NCBI RefSeq assembly: GCF_030410515.1
Contig: NZ_JAUHHD010000001.1
Coordinates: forward strand, 124,001 to 188,000
Reading direction: 5' to 3'
DNA length: 64,000 nt
Source of the DNA: Arthrobacter sp. YD4
GTDB taxonomy: Bacteria > Actinomycetota > Actinomycetes > Actinomycetales > Micrococcaceae
Positions 1 through 10,221 of this stretch are shown here, piece after piece (the stretch's first letter is position 1; each line of letters begins with the position of its first letter). Under the pieces are notes generated by a model. That model made no database searches. It saw nothing but the letters and a program-made list of their open reading frames with translations, and was not told the DNA's origin. The position numbers were made by a program, and so were the translations under genes.

Positions 1-44
1 CCGGCGGCGGCAACACCGAGGAAAGACTTCATGGACGTGCGCAT
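1..44 (-). CDS. Start of a secreted or membrane protein, cut by window edge
   Basis: Only the first 14 codons are inside the window; the gene runs off the left edge on the minus strand. The peptide begins MRTSMKSFLGVAAA, a basic start followed by a hydrophobic, alanine-rich run, as in a signal peptide. An AAGGAG ribosome-binding site at 52-57 sits 7 bases before the ATG, which makes the start convincing. It lies downstream of thiG in the same direction, but 169 bases separate them, so co-transcription is unproven. Function cannot be told from this fragment. Confidence 0.6.
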   Translation of the reverse strand, partial: MRTSMKSFLGVAAA

Positions 45-213
45 AGAACTACTCCTTAGGACGAATGGGGAAAAGCCCGGCCCAGGCCCGCGAACGCGGC
101 CTGATCAAACCGAAGGGACCGGCTTGGTCTGTCAGAAGTACTTCGGTAACACCCGCCCCACGGATTGGTCCCCACCCCACCAATATCGTCCTTTACCCAT
201 ACGGGCGCCGCGG

Positions 214-2578
<2,365 letters not shown>

Positions 2579-2586
2579 GGGTTCCT

Positions 2587-2680
2587 TCCCTACGCCGGTA
2601 CTAGCCGGATCAGGTCAAGCGGTCGGCTCTGACGCCCTCTCAGCCCTGCGCCGTCGACGGCGTGCGGGGCTCCCGCGGTA
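2587..2680 (-). promoter_or_regulatory. TPP riboswitch (THI element) upstream of thiO
   Basis: On the minus strand this region contains the conserved THI-box segments in order: a GCGGGAGCCC start helix, CTGAGAGGG, ACCTGATCCGG and the closing TAGTACCGGCGTAGGGA, followed by the thiO start. A variable GC-rich helix (GCCGTCGACGGC) sits between the first and second segments. No separate terminator hairpin fits between the aptamer and the ATG, so control is probably by masking of the ribosome-binding site, which lies within the closing GGGAAGGAA. The divergent thiE gene starts only 33 bases beyond its 5' edge. Confidence 0.95.
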
Positions 2681-2712
2681 TGCGCCCAGTTTAGAGGAAC
2701 TACGCTTGGGGC

Positions 2713-3405
2713 ATGAGCCAGGATGTCCACAGCACCGCCCGTTTGTACCTCTGCACCGATGCCCGCAAGGACCGCGGAGACTTTGAAGCCTTTGTCGATG
2801 CCGCGTTTACCGGGGGCGTGGACATCATCCAGCTCCGGGACAAGACCATCGAAGCCGCGGAGGAACTGGAGCTGCTGGAGGTCCTGCACACGGTCGCGGC
2901 GCGCCACGGCCGGCTCTGGGCCGTCAACGACCGCGCCGACCTGGCCTCGCTGGCCGGTGCCCCGGTGTTCCACATCGGGCAGAAGGACATTCCGTTCGGA
3001 GCGGCCCGGGACTTCCTCGGCAAGGACACCGTGATCGGCCTGTCCACCCACACCCCGGAGCAGGTCGACGCCGCCATCGCCGCCGCGCCGGGCCGGAGCG
3101 GGCTGGACTACTTCTGCGTGGGCCCGGTCTGGGCGACACCCACCAAGCCCGGCCGGGCCGCCGTCGGCCTGGACCTGGTCCGCTACGCCGCCGACGCGAT
3201 CGAGCGCGCCGAGGCCGCGGGCGACGGCGGCAAGGTAGCCGGCGTCGTGCCGTGGTTCGCGATCGGCGGCATCGACCTGACAAATGTGGAGCAGGTCCTC
3301 GACGCCGGGGCCCGGCGGATCGTGGTGGTCCGGGCGATCACCGAGGCGGACGACCCCGCCGCTGCGGCGCAGGCCCTGCTCGCCGCCCTCGACGCCCGGG
3401 CTTAG
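2713..3405 (+). CDS. thiE: Thiamine-phosphate synthase ThiE
   Basis: ThiE joins hydroxymethylpyrimidine diphosphate and thiazole phosphate to give thiamine phosphate. The 230-residue TIM barrel shows IIQLRDK (about residues 36-42), [38 protein letters not shown] and FAIGGIDL, all family landmarks for the phosphate and magnesium sites. The start is supported by a -10 hexamer TACGCT at 2701-2706, exactly six bases before the ATG, so the mRNA is probably leaderless. The gene is divergent from thiO and its promoter DNA overlaps the far end of the thiO riboswitch template. It carries no riboswitch of its own. Confidence 0.95.
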   Translation: MSQDVHSTARLYLCTDARKDRGDFEAFVDAAFTGGVDIIQLRDKTIEAAEELELLEVLHTVAARHGRLWAVNDRADLASLAGAPVFHIGQKDIPFGAARDFLGKDTVIGLSTHTPEQVDAAIAAAPGRSGLDYFCVGPVWATPTKPGRAAVGLDLVRYAADAIERAEAAGDGGKVAGVVPWFAIGGIDLTNVEQVLDAGARRIVVVRAITEADDPAAAAQALLAALDARA

Positions 3406-3423
3406 TCGCGGCCGTGCGTAAGC

Positions 3424-3453
3424 GCGGCCGGTCGCCTCGGCCTCACCGGCCGC
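3424..3453. terminator. GC-rich hairpin between convergent genes
   Basis: A nine-base perfect inverted repeat, GCGGCCGGT and ACCGGCCGC, lies between the 3' ends of thiE and the ferritin-like gene. There is no T-run on either side, so its role as a terminator is only suggested by position. Confidence 0.4.
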
Positions 3454-3460
3454 GGGCCCT

Positions 3461-4159
3461 CTACCCGGCCAGGCCCAGCAGGGTCATCCGGCGGGAGTGC
3501 GCCGTGGCCAGCGAAGTCAGCAGCGCCCGGACCGGATCCGTGCCCGCAGGGACGCCGTTGCCCGTTGCCCCGTTGCCCGCTGCTTCCGAACCCTGGACGG
3601 CCAGGAAGGCGTGGTCGGCCGCGACCCGCTGCGCCTGGGTCAGCGCCTCGCCGAGAAGCCGCCGTGCCCACAGCGCCAGCCGGGAGGCCAGCCGGGGATC
3701 GTCGGCCAGGGCCTGCTTGAGCCGTTCACGCAGCACCCCGGTGGCCTCTTCGGAGGCCTGGACCTGCTCCACGAGGGCCGCGGTGGCGGGATCCAGCCGC
3801 GGGATCAGGGAACGGTAGAAATCGGCGGAGACGGTGTCGATGACATACGCCTTCATCAGCGACTCGAACCAGTCGGCCGGCCGCGTCCGCTCATGGAAGT
3901 GGTCAACCGAGCGCTGGAACGGCACCATGGCGCCCTCCACGTCCTCGCCCATGTCCCGCAGCCGGGCGCACACCAGTTCGTAGTGCTCGAACTCCCGCAC
4001 CGCCAGCCGGCCCAGCACGGCCCGGTCCCGGAGGGTGGGCGCGTAGCGGGCGTCGGAGGAGAGCCGTTCAAAGGCGGAGAGTTCGCTGTAGGCCATCACG
4101 CCGAGCAGGTCCGTGAGAAAGCGGTGATCGCGGGCGGAATCCGGCGTCGGAGTGCTCAT
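3461..4159 (-). CDS. Ferritin-like-fold protein (MiaE-like superfamily)
   Basis: The 232-residue, strongly helical protein resembles the ferritin-like proteins annotated in actinobacteria next to RNB ribonuclease and DEAD-box genes, distantly related to tRNA hydroxylase MiaE. Metal-ligand candidates are a Glu in SELSAFERL and an ExxH in REFEHYELV (about residues 53-61). A clear second ExxH is not seen in the C-terminal half, so a di-iron site is not assured and the activity is unknown. The tail has a Gly/Asn-rich linker (GNGATGNG). The start is supported by a leaderless-type -10, TAGTCT, at 4166-4171, six bases from the ATG. It is divergent from the RNB gene. Confidence 0.75.
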   Translation of the reverse strand: MSTPTPDSARDHRFLTDLLGVMAYSELSAFERLSSDARYAPTLRDRAVLGRLAVREFEHYELVCARLRDMGEDVEGAMVPFQRSVDHFHERTRPADWFESLMKAYVIDTVSADFYRSLIPRLDPATAALVEQVQASEEATGVLRERLKQALADDPRLASRLALWARRLLGEALTQAQRVAADHAFLAVQGSEAAGNGATGNGVPAGTDPVRALLTSLATAHSRRMTLLGLAG

Positions 4160-4165
4160 CGTTCA

Positions 4166-4193
4166 AGACTAGCGGCGGATTTCGGGCTACCCT
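4166..4193. promoter_or_regulatory. Back-to-back leaderless promoters
   Basis: Two -10 hexamers face away from each other within 28 bases. TAGTCT (minus strand, 4171-4166) ends six bases before the ferritin-like ATG. TACCCT (plus strand, 4188-4193) ends seven bases before the RNB GTG. Both predict transcripts that begin at or next to the start codon. The -35 regions must overlap the opposite promoter. Confidence 0.65.
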
Positions 4194-4200
4194 GACTTTC

Positions 4201-5697
4201 GTGTCTCACCATCGCCTGACGCCGAGCGTCCGCCAGCAGCAAAACCAGCTCGCCGAGGCGCTGAAGGCCCTGCGCACCGTCCTGGAACTGCCCGGGCCGT
4301 TCCCCGAGGAGGCGCTGCGCGACGCCGAGGCGGCGGTGGCCGGGCACGAACTTCCCGGCCTGGACCTGACCCACGTGGAGTTCGTGACGATCGACCCGGC
4401 GTCGTCCACGGACCTGGACCAGGCCCTGTTCATTGACCGCTCCGGCGACGGATACAAGGTCTTCTACGCGATCGCCGATGTCCCGTCCTTCGTGGCCCCC
4501 GGCGGCCCGCTCGACGCCGAGACGCGCCGCCGCGGGCAGACCTTCTACACGCCCGAGGGCCGCATCCCGCTCCACCCCGAGGTCATCAGCGAGGCCGCCG
4601 GCAGCCTCCTGGCCGGCCAGCTCTGCGCGGCCTTCGTCTGGGAGTTCGAGCTCGACGCCGCCGCCGAGGTGTCCTCGGTCCTGGTGCGCCGCGCCCGGGT
4701 CATCAGCCGCGCCAAGCTCAGTTACGCCGGGGTGCAGGCGGACCTCGACGCCGGCACGGCCGCCCCCGTCCTGGAACTGCTGAAAGAGGTCGGCGGCAAG
4801 CGGGTGGAGCTCGAGCGGCAGCGCGGCGGAGCGAGCCTGAACATGCCGGACCAGGAAATCGAACAGCTCCCCGACGGCGGCTACCGGATCGTCGCGGCTC
4901 CCCCGCTGCCGGTGGAGGACTGGAACGCGCAGATCTCGCTGATGACCGGAATGGCCGCCGCGGGCCTGATGCTCAAGGGCAAGGTGGGCATCCTGCGGAC
5001 CATGCCCGCGCCGGACGAACGCTCCCTGCGCCACTTCCGCCGGCAGACCGGAGCGCTCGGCAAGCCGTGGGACGGGCAGACCAGCTACGGGGAATACCTG
5101 CGCACCCTGGACCCCACAGACCCCAAGCAGCTGGCCATCCTGCACTCGGCCGGGATGCTGTTCCGCGGCGCCGGCTACACCCCGTTCGATGGCAGCGTCC
5201 CGGACGACGCCATCCAATCCGCCATCGGCGCGTCGTACGCGCACTCCACCGCCCCGCTGCGGCGGCTGATCGACCGGTTCGTCCTGGTCATCTGCGAGGC
5301 GCTCTCGAACGGCGCCGAAGTTCCCGCCTGGGCCCGGGAGGCGCTGCCGTCCCTGCCCGCGATCATGGCCGCCTCGGACCAGCTCGCCGGGAAGCTGGAG
5401 CGGATGTCCCTGGACACGGTCGAGGCGGCGCTGCTGGTCAACCACGTCGGCCAGGAGTTCGACGCCGTCGTCATCTCCGGGTCGAAGCCCGCCAACGGTA
5501 ACGGCGCGGGGGCCGGCAACGGCAACGGGAACGGGACAAAACCCAACGGCAACGGTCCGTCCGGAATCGTGCAGATCGCAGAGCCGGCCGTGACCGCCCG
5601 ATGCCCGGGTGAGATGGAGTCGGGCAGCCTGGTCCGGGTACGCGTCGTCTCGGCCGACATCGCCGCCCGCGAAGTGCGGCTGGAGCTCGCCGGCTGA
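4201..5697 (+). CDS. RNB-domain exoribonuclease
   Basis: A 498-residue member of the RNase II/R catalytic family, which degrades RNA 3' to 5'. The RNB core starts near residue 58 with TIDPASSTDLDQAL. Asp65, Asp71 and Asp73 match three of the four metal-binding aspartates; the fourth position is Gln74. Later landmarks are YTPEGRIPL, ISRAKLSY, NMPDQEIEQ and the conserved YAHSTAPLRRLIDR. No N-terminal cold-shock domains are present and the C-terminal S1-like part is short and split by an Asn-Gly-rich tract (about residues 432-452). Start is GTG at 4201, seven bases after a TACCCT -10. A degradative RNA role is likely; the changed metal site leaves activity open. Confidence 0.88.
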   Translation: MSHHRLTPSVRQQQNQLAEALKALRTVLELPGPFPEEALRDAEAAVAGHELPGLDLTHVEFVTIDPASSTDLDQALFIDRSGDGYKVFYAIADVPSFVAPGGPLDAETRRRGQTFYTPEGRIPLHPEVISEAAGSLLAGQLCAAFVWEFELDAAAEVSSVLVRRARVISRAKLSYAGVQADLDAGTAAPVLELLKEVGGKRVELERQRGGASLNMPDQEIEQLPDGGYRIVAAPPLPVEDWNAQISLMTGMAAAGLMLKGKVGILRTMPAPDERSLRHFRRQTGALGKPWDGQTSYGEYLRTLDPTDPKQLAILHSAGMLFRGAGYTPFDGSVPDDAIQSAIGASYAHSTAPLRRLIDRFVLVICEALSNGAEVPAWAREALPSLPAIMAASDQLAGKLERMSLDTVEAALLVNHVGQEFDAVVISGSKPANGNGAGAGNGNGNGTKPNGNGPSGIVQIAEPAVTARCPGEMESGSLVRVRVVSADIAAREVRLELAG

Positions 5698-5750
5698 GGC
5701 CGCACCGCGCCGCAACGGCCGCGCCGTCGGGGACGCAGGGGCCGAACGGC

Positions 5751-5982
5751 TAGACTGGAAGGGTAGTAATGGATGCCCGGTCGTTGATTTCCTCGTAATT
5801 TCGAATCAACAAGCCCGCCCCTACGCGATCTTGAGACACACCCGCTGGTCCCAGTGCCAGCATCTAGATAGCCCGCGATCGGCTCCACTGGACTTGCTTG
5901 CGCCTACCGAGCGTGCTCCGGAACGGCCCTCCGCCGCCCCGTCGAGCAGGCAGCGCAACCCAAATGAATAAGGAAACTCCCC
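5751..5982 (+). promoter_or_regulatory. Promoter and long 5' leader of the DEAD-box gene, with a possible leader peptide
   Basis: The 285 bases between the RNB and helicase genes hold a -10-like TAGACT at 5751-5756, which would give a leader of about 220 bases. Within it, ATG at 5769 opens a nine-codon frame (MDARSLISS, stop ending at 5798), preceded by GGAAGGG five bases upstream. The helicase itself has AAGGAAAC before its GTG. Long leaders are common on cold-shock or autoregulated RNA helicase genes, so post-transcriptional control is plausible but not shown. Confidence 0.45.
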
Positions 5983-7767
5983 GTGAGTGAATTGCACACG
6001 CATCAGCTTCTGACCGACGAATCCGGCACGGAATCGATCGAACCGGAAGAAACCATCAGCTCCGACGAGGCGCCCCACGCCCTTCCGGAAAAGACGTTCG
6101 CCGACTTCAACGTCCGCGCCGACATCGTCGAGTCCCTGGCCGACGCCGGGATCACCCACCCGTTCCCCATCCAGGCCATGACCCTGCCGGTGGCCCTGGG
6201 CGGCCACGACATCATCGGCCAGGCCAAGACCGGCACCGGCAAGACCCTCGGCTTCGGCATCCCCGCGCTGCAGCGGGTCATCGGCCGCGACGACGCCGGC
6301 TACGACGCCCTCCCGACACCGGGTGCCCCGCAGGCCCTCGTGATCGTCCCCACCCGCGAGCTCGCCGTCCAGGTCGCCAACGACCTGCAGAACGCCGCCC
6401 GCAAGCGCAACGCCCGGATCGCCACCATCTACGGCGGCCGCGCGTACGAGCCGCAGGTCGATGCGTTGCAGAAGGGCGTGGAGGTTGTCGTCGGCACCCC
6501 CGGCCGCCTGATCGACCTGTTCAAGCAGAAGCACCTGGTGCTCAAGAACGTGAAGATGGTCATCCTCGACGAGGCCGACGAGATGCTGGACCTGGGCTTC
6601 CTGCCCGACGTCGAGACGCTGATCGCCGCCACCCCGGCCGTGCGCCAGACCCTGCTGTTCTCCGCCACCATGCCCGGCCCGGTCATCGCCATGGCCCGCC
6701 GCTACATGAGCCAGCCCACCCACATCCGCGCCGCGGACCCCGAGGACGAGGGCCTGACCAAGCGGGACATCCGCCAGCTGATCTACCGCGCCCACAGCAT
6801 GGACAAGGTCGAGGTGGTGGCCCGGATCCTGCAGGCCCGCGGCCGCGGCAGGACCATCATCTTCACCAAGACCAAGCGCACCGCCGCAAAGGTCGCCGAG
6901 GAACTCGTGGACCGCGGGTTCGCGGCCGCCGCCATCCACGGTGACCTCGGCCAGGGCGCCCGCGAACAGGCGCTGCGCGCCTTCCGCAACAACAAGGTGG
7001 ATGTCCTTGTCGCCACCGACGTCGCCGCCCGCGGCATCGACGTCGACGACGTCACGCACGTGATCAACTACCAGTGCGTCGAGGACGAGAAGATTTACTT
7101 GCACCGCGTGGGCCGCACCGGCCGCGCCGGCAACAAGGGCACCGCCGTGACCTTCGTGGACTGGGACGACATGCCGCGCTGGGGCCTGATCAACAAGGCC
7201 CTCGGCCTGAGCGTTCCGGAACCCATCGAGACCTACTCCTCCTCCCCGCACCTGTTTGAGGACCTGGATATCCCCGAGGGAACCAAGGGCCGCCTGCCGC
7301 GCGACAAGCGCGTCCTGGCCGGCGTGGACGCCGAGGAACTCGAGGACCTAGGCGAGACCGGCAAGAAGAACCCGCGCAGCAGCGGACGTGACGGCGCCCG
7401 CACCGGCTCCCGCGACGGCGGCCGCTCGGGCTCCCGTGAAGGCGGACGCTCCGGCGGCCGCGAGGGTTCGCGGGCCGGTTCGTCCGAAGGCGGCCGCGAG
7501 GGCGGACGTTCCGGCTCCCGCTCCGGTTCGCGCGAAGGCTCCCGCGAGGGCACCCGCGAAGGCTCGCGCCGTCGTCGGACCGCCCCCGAGCAGGAGACGG
7601 CCGCAGCGCCCGTGGAGGCCACCGGCCGCGCCGCCGCCGCGACGTCCGCCACCGAGGTTGACCGGGCCACCCGTGCCCGCCGCCGCACCCGGACCCGCCG
7701 CCACAACGGCGAAGTGGTTTCCGGGGAGGCCCAGGGCGGTACCGCGACGCGCAGCGCCGAGGCCTAA
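5983..7767 (+). CDS. DEAD-box ATP-dependent RNA helicase
   Basis: A 594-residue RNA helicase. In order: Q-motif region (FADF...PFPIQAM, residues 39-66), motif I AKTGTGKT (81-88), PTREL, motif II in VILDEADEMLDLGF, SAT motif LFSATMP, then the second RecA domain with IIFTKTK, DVAARGIDV and HRVGRTGRAG. After about residue 450 the tail is a low-complexity run of Gly, Ser, Arg and Glu repeats (GSREGGRSG-type) ending in a basic RRRTRTRRHN patch, like the RNA-binding tails of CsdA/RhlE-type helicases. Start is GTG with AAGGAAAC upstream. The methyltransferase gene follows after eight bases. Likely roles are ribosome assembly and RNA decay, perhaps with the neighbouring RNB enzyme. Confidence 0.95.
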   Translation: MSELHTHQLLTDESGTESIEPEETISSDEAPHALPEKTFADFNVRADIVESLADAGITHPFPIQAMTLPVALGGHDIIGQAKTGTGKTLGFGIPALQRVIGRDDAGYDALPTPGAPQALVIVPTRELAVQVANDLQNAARKRNARIATIYGGRAYEPQVDALQKGVEVVVGTPGRLIDLFKQKHLVLKNVKMVILDEADEMLDLGFLPDVETLIAATPAVRQTLLFSATMPGPVIAMARRYMSQPTHIRAADPEDEGLTKRDIRQLIYRAHSMDKVEVVARILQARGRGRTIIFTKTKRTAAKVAEELVDRGFAAAAIHGDLGQGAREQALRAFRNNKVDVLVATDVAARGIDVDDVTHVINYQCVEDEKIYLHRVGRTGRAGNKGTAVTFVDWDDMPRWGLINKALGLSVPEPIETYSSSPHLFEDLDIPEGTKGRLPRDKRVLAGVDAEELEDLGETGKKNPRSSGRDGARTGSRDGGRSGSREGGRSGGREGSRAGSSEGGREGGRSGSRSGSREGSREGTREGSRRRRTAPEQETAAAPVEATGRAAAATSATEVDRATRARRRTRTRRHNGEVVSGEAQGGTATRSAEA

Positions 7768-7775
7768 TCCCCACC

Positions 7776-8657
7776 ATGCCTGACTCCGTCTGGGCGCCGG
7801 ACGGCAGCAACCTGGTGGTACACGCGGACAACGCGGAGTACCTCCAGACGCTGCCGGACGGCGCCTTCACCCTCATCTACGTGGACCCGCCCTTCAACAC
7901 CGGCCGGGTCCAGAAGCGCCAGGAAACGAAGATGGTGCTCAACGCCGACGGCGTGGGCGACCGGGTGGGTTTCAAGGGCCGCTCCTACGACACGATCAAG
8001 GGCGCCCTGCACAGCTACGACGACGCCTTCAGCGACTACTGGTCCTTCCTGGAACCGCGGCTGGTCGAAGCGTGGCGGCTGCTGGCGGATGACGGCACGC
8101 TCTACTTGCACCTGGATTACCGCGAGGTGCACTACGCCAAGGTGATGCTGGACGCGATCTTCGGCCGCGAGTGCTTCCTCAACGAGATCATCTGGGCCTA
8201 CGACTACGGCGCCCGCGCGAAGTTCCGCTGGCCCACCAAGCACGACAACATCCTCGTGTACGTCAAGAACCCGGCGAAGTACCACTTCGACAGCGCCGAG
8301 GTGGACCGGGAGCCGTATATGGCGCCGGGTCTGGTCACGCCGGCCAAGCGGGAGCTCGGCAAGCTGCCCACCGACGTCTGGTGGCACACCATCGTCTCCC
8401 CCACCGGCCGGGAGAAGACCGGGTACCCGACGCAGAAGCCCGAGGGGCTGATCCGCCGCGTGGTGGCAGCCTCCAGCCGGCCCGGGGACTGGTGCCTGGA
8501 CTTCTTCGCCGGCTCCGGGACGCTAGGCGCCGTGGCCTCAAAGCTGGGCCGCAAATTCGTCTGCGTGGACCAGAACCAGGCGGCCATCGACGTCATGGCC
8601 AAGCGCCTGTCCGGCGCCGCCGAGTTCACCGCCCACCCGGCCGCGCCGCCTGCCTGA
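7776..8657 (+). CDS. Orphan beta-class site-specific DNA methyltransferase
   Basis: The 293-residue protein has the catalytic motif DPPFNTG (residues 37-43), before the SAM-binding motif FAGSGTLG (244-251). This motif order defines beta-class amino-methyltransferases, which methylate adenine N6 or cytosine N4. The middle region holds the target-recognition part, including WWHTIVSPTGREKTGYPTQKPEGLI, where TQKP is the usual motif X lead-in. The ATG is eight bases after the helicase stop, so the two are probably co-transcribed. No restriction endonuclease or specificity gene is within 50 kb on either visible side, so it looks like an orphan or housekeeping methylase. Target sequence cannot be read from the protein. 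Confidence 0.9.
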   Translation: MPDSVWAPDGSNLVVHADNAEYLQTLPDGAFTLIYVDPPFNTGRVQKRQETKMVLNADGVGDRVGFKGRSYDTIKGALHSYDDAFSDYWSFLEPRLVEAWRLLADDGTLYLHLDYREVHYAKVMLDAIFGRECFLNEIIWAYDYGARAKFRWPTKHDNILVYVKNPAKYHFDSAEVDREPYMAPGLVTPAKRELGKLPTDVWWHTIVSPTGREKTGYPTQKPEGLIRRVVAASSRPGDWCLDFFAGSGTLGAVASKLGRKFVCVDQNQAAIDVMAKRLSGAAEFTAHPAAPPA

Positions 8658-8674
8658 GAACTCGGCCTGAAGAG

Positions 8675-9292
8675 CTACATCCAGCTCTTCACGAAGGAGT
8701 GCACGGCGTCGGCGATCATCTGCACGGCGATCGCCGAAAGCAGCAGGCCGGCAATCCGGGTGACCAGCTCGACGCCGTTCTCCCCCAGCGCCCGCTGCAC
8801 CAGCCCGGCGAACCGCATCGCCAAGTACAGGGACGCCAGCGTCACGGCGATGCCCACCCCCACCGCAAGGTACTGCGGCACCGTCGAGGAGCGCTGGACA
8901 AACACCATCACCGCGACAATCGCGCCAGGTCCGGCCATCAACGGCGTGCCCAGCGGGACGAACGCCACGTTCTTGTACTTCGCCGCGCTCTCCTCCCCGC
9001 CGGTGGACCCGGTCAGCAACTGCAGCGCGATTAGCACCAGCAGCAGGCCGCCCGCGCCCTGCAGGGCCGCCAGGGAAATGTGCATGTAGTTCAGGATGGA
9101 CTGACCGAAAATCGCGAAGGTGACAATCACGCCGGTGGCCACCACGAGCGCCTGCAGGGCCGAAAGGTTGCGTTCCTTCGCGTTCATCTGCGCCGTCAGG
9201 GACATGAAGATGGGCACCGTGCCCGGCGGGTCCATGATCACGAAGAGCGTCACGATCACCGAGGCCAGCAGCTGCAGGTCGATCCAGTCCAT
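8675..9292 (-). CDS. MarC-family integral membrane protein
   Basis: The 205-residue protein has six predicted membrane helices and the MarC signatures VIMDPPGTVPIF (about residues 18-29) and FVPLGTPLMAGPGAI (about 111-125). MarC proteins are inner-membrane proteins of unresolved function; the old link to multiple antibiotic resistance has not held up. The ATG overlaps the stop of the PHP-domain gene (TGATG), so both are translated from one mRNA. It converges on the methyltransferase gene with only 17 bases between. Confidence 0.92.
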   Translation of the reverse strand: MDWIDLQLLASVIVTLFVIMDPPGTVPIFMSLTAQMNAKERNLSALQALVVATGVIVTFAIFGQSILNYMHISLAALQGAGGLLLVLIALQLLTGSTGGEESAAKYKNVAFVPLGTPLMAGPGAIVAVMVFVQRSSTVPQYLAVGVGIAVTLASLYLAMRFAGLVQRALGENGVELVTRIAGLLLSAIAVQMIADAVHSFVKSWM

Positions 9293-10137
9293 CAGCGCAC
9301 CACCGCGGTGCCGCTGGCGAGTTCCTCTATGCGTGCCAGCACCTCCGGGGAGGTGGTGTTCTCACCCAGCAGGTTTGGCTTCCCGGCGCCGTGGTAGTCG
9401 GAGGAGCCGGTCACCAGCAGGTCGTGCTCCGCGGCCAGGCGGCGCAGGAAGGACCGGCCCTGTTCGGGGTTGTCCCGGTGGTTGATCTCGAGGCCGGCCA
9501 GCCCGGCGTCGATCATCTCCCGGTAGGTGTGCTCGCCGACGATCCGGCCGCGGGAGGACGCCACCGGGTGGGCGAAGACCGGGACCCCGCCGGCGGCCCG
9601 GACGAGTTCGACGGCGGCCGCCGGATCCGGGGCGTAGTGCTGCACCCAGTAGCGGGACCGGGAGGTCAGGATCGTCTCGAAGGCCTCGCTCCGGTCCTCG
9701 ACGACGCCGGCGGCCACGAGCGCGTCGGCGATGTGCGGGCGGCCCAGGGTAGCGCCGGGGGCCACGTGGTGGATCACGTCGTCCCAGCTGAGCGGGTAGT
9801 CCTCGGCCAGCAGGCTGACCATCCGCTCGGCCCGGGTGAAGCGGGCGTCCTTGGACTTGGTGATCTCCTCCAGCAGCCCCGGGTGGGCGGGGTCGTGCAG
9901 GTAGCTGAGCAGGTGCACGCTGATGCCCTCGCGGGTCCGGCACGAGACCTCCATGCCCGGGACCAGGGCCACCCCCAGCTTCAAGGCCGCGGCGGAGGCC
10001 TCGGCCCAGCCGTCCGTGGTGTCGTGATCGGTCAGGGCCACCACGTCGAGTCCGGCCTCCGCGGCGGCGGCGATCAGCTCCGCCGGCGGCTGGGTTCCAT
10101 CGGAAACATTCGAGTGGGCATGCAGGTCTATCCTCAC
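9292..10137 (-). CDS. PHP-domain phosphoesterase (RNase AM / nucleoside bisphosphatase-like)
   Basis: A 281-residue PHP protein with the metal-binding motifs intact: DLHAHSNVSDG (residues 4-14), ALTDHDTTDGW, the glutamate in PGMEVSC, FAHPV and GSSDYHG near the C-terminus. Its layout matches the TrpH/YciV group, which hydrolyses 3',5'-nucleoside bisphosphates and trims 5' ends of small RNAs. Start is GTG at 10137, six bases after a TAGGCT -10 on the minus strand, so it is probably leaderless. It leads a two-gene unit with marC. The general enzyme class is firm; the exact substrate is inferred from the subfamily. Confidence 0.88.
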   Translation of the reverse strand: MRIDLHAHSNVSDGTQPPAELIAAAAEAGLDVVALTDHDTTDGWAEASAAALKLGVALVPGMEVSCRTREGISVHLLSYLHDPAHPGLLEEITKSKDARFTRAERMVSLLAEDYPLSWDDVIHHVAPGATLGRPHIADALVAAGVVEDRSEAFETILTSRSRYWVQHYAPDPAAAVELVRAAGGVPVFAHPVASSRGRIVGEHTYREMIDAGLAGLEINHRDNPEQGRSFLRRLAAEHDLLVTGSSDYHGAGKPNLLGENTTSPEVLARIEELASGTAVVR

Positions 10138-10221
10138 CTGCCCAGCCTAGTAGATCGGGGTGCCTCCGGGCCCCGGGCGGCCTGTTGGCCTAAGCCGCGC
10201 CGCTGGTGAGACGATGGGGAC

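Noticed and set aside
4156..5715. A 519-codon antisense frame opposite the RNB gene
   Set aside because: The plus-strand RNB protein has clear family motifs; the antisense product is Gly/Arg/His-rich with no motif.
5821..7251. A 476-codon antisense frame opposite the helicase
   Set aside because: Shadow of the DEAD-box gene, with repetitive Val/Gly/Asp/His composition and no domain.
7776..8657. Complete restriction-modification system
   Set aside because: Only the methylase is seen; neighbours are a helicase of the RNA type and MarC. No nuclease or specificity subunit was found.
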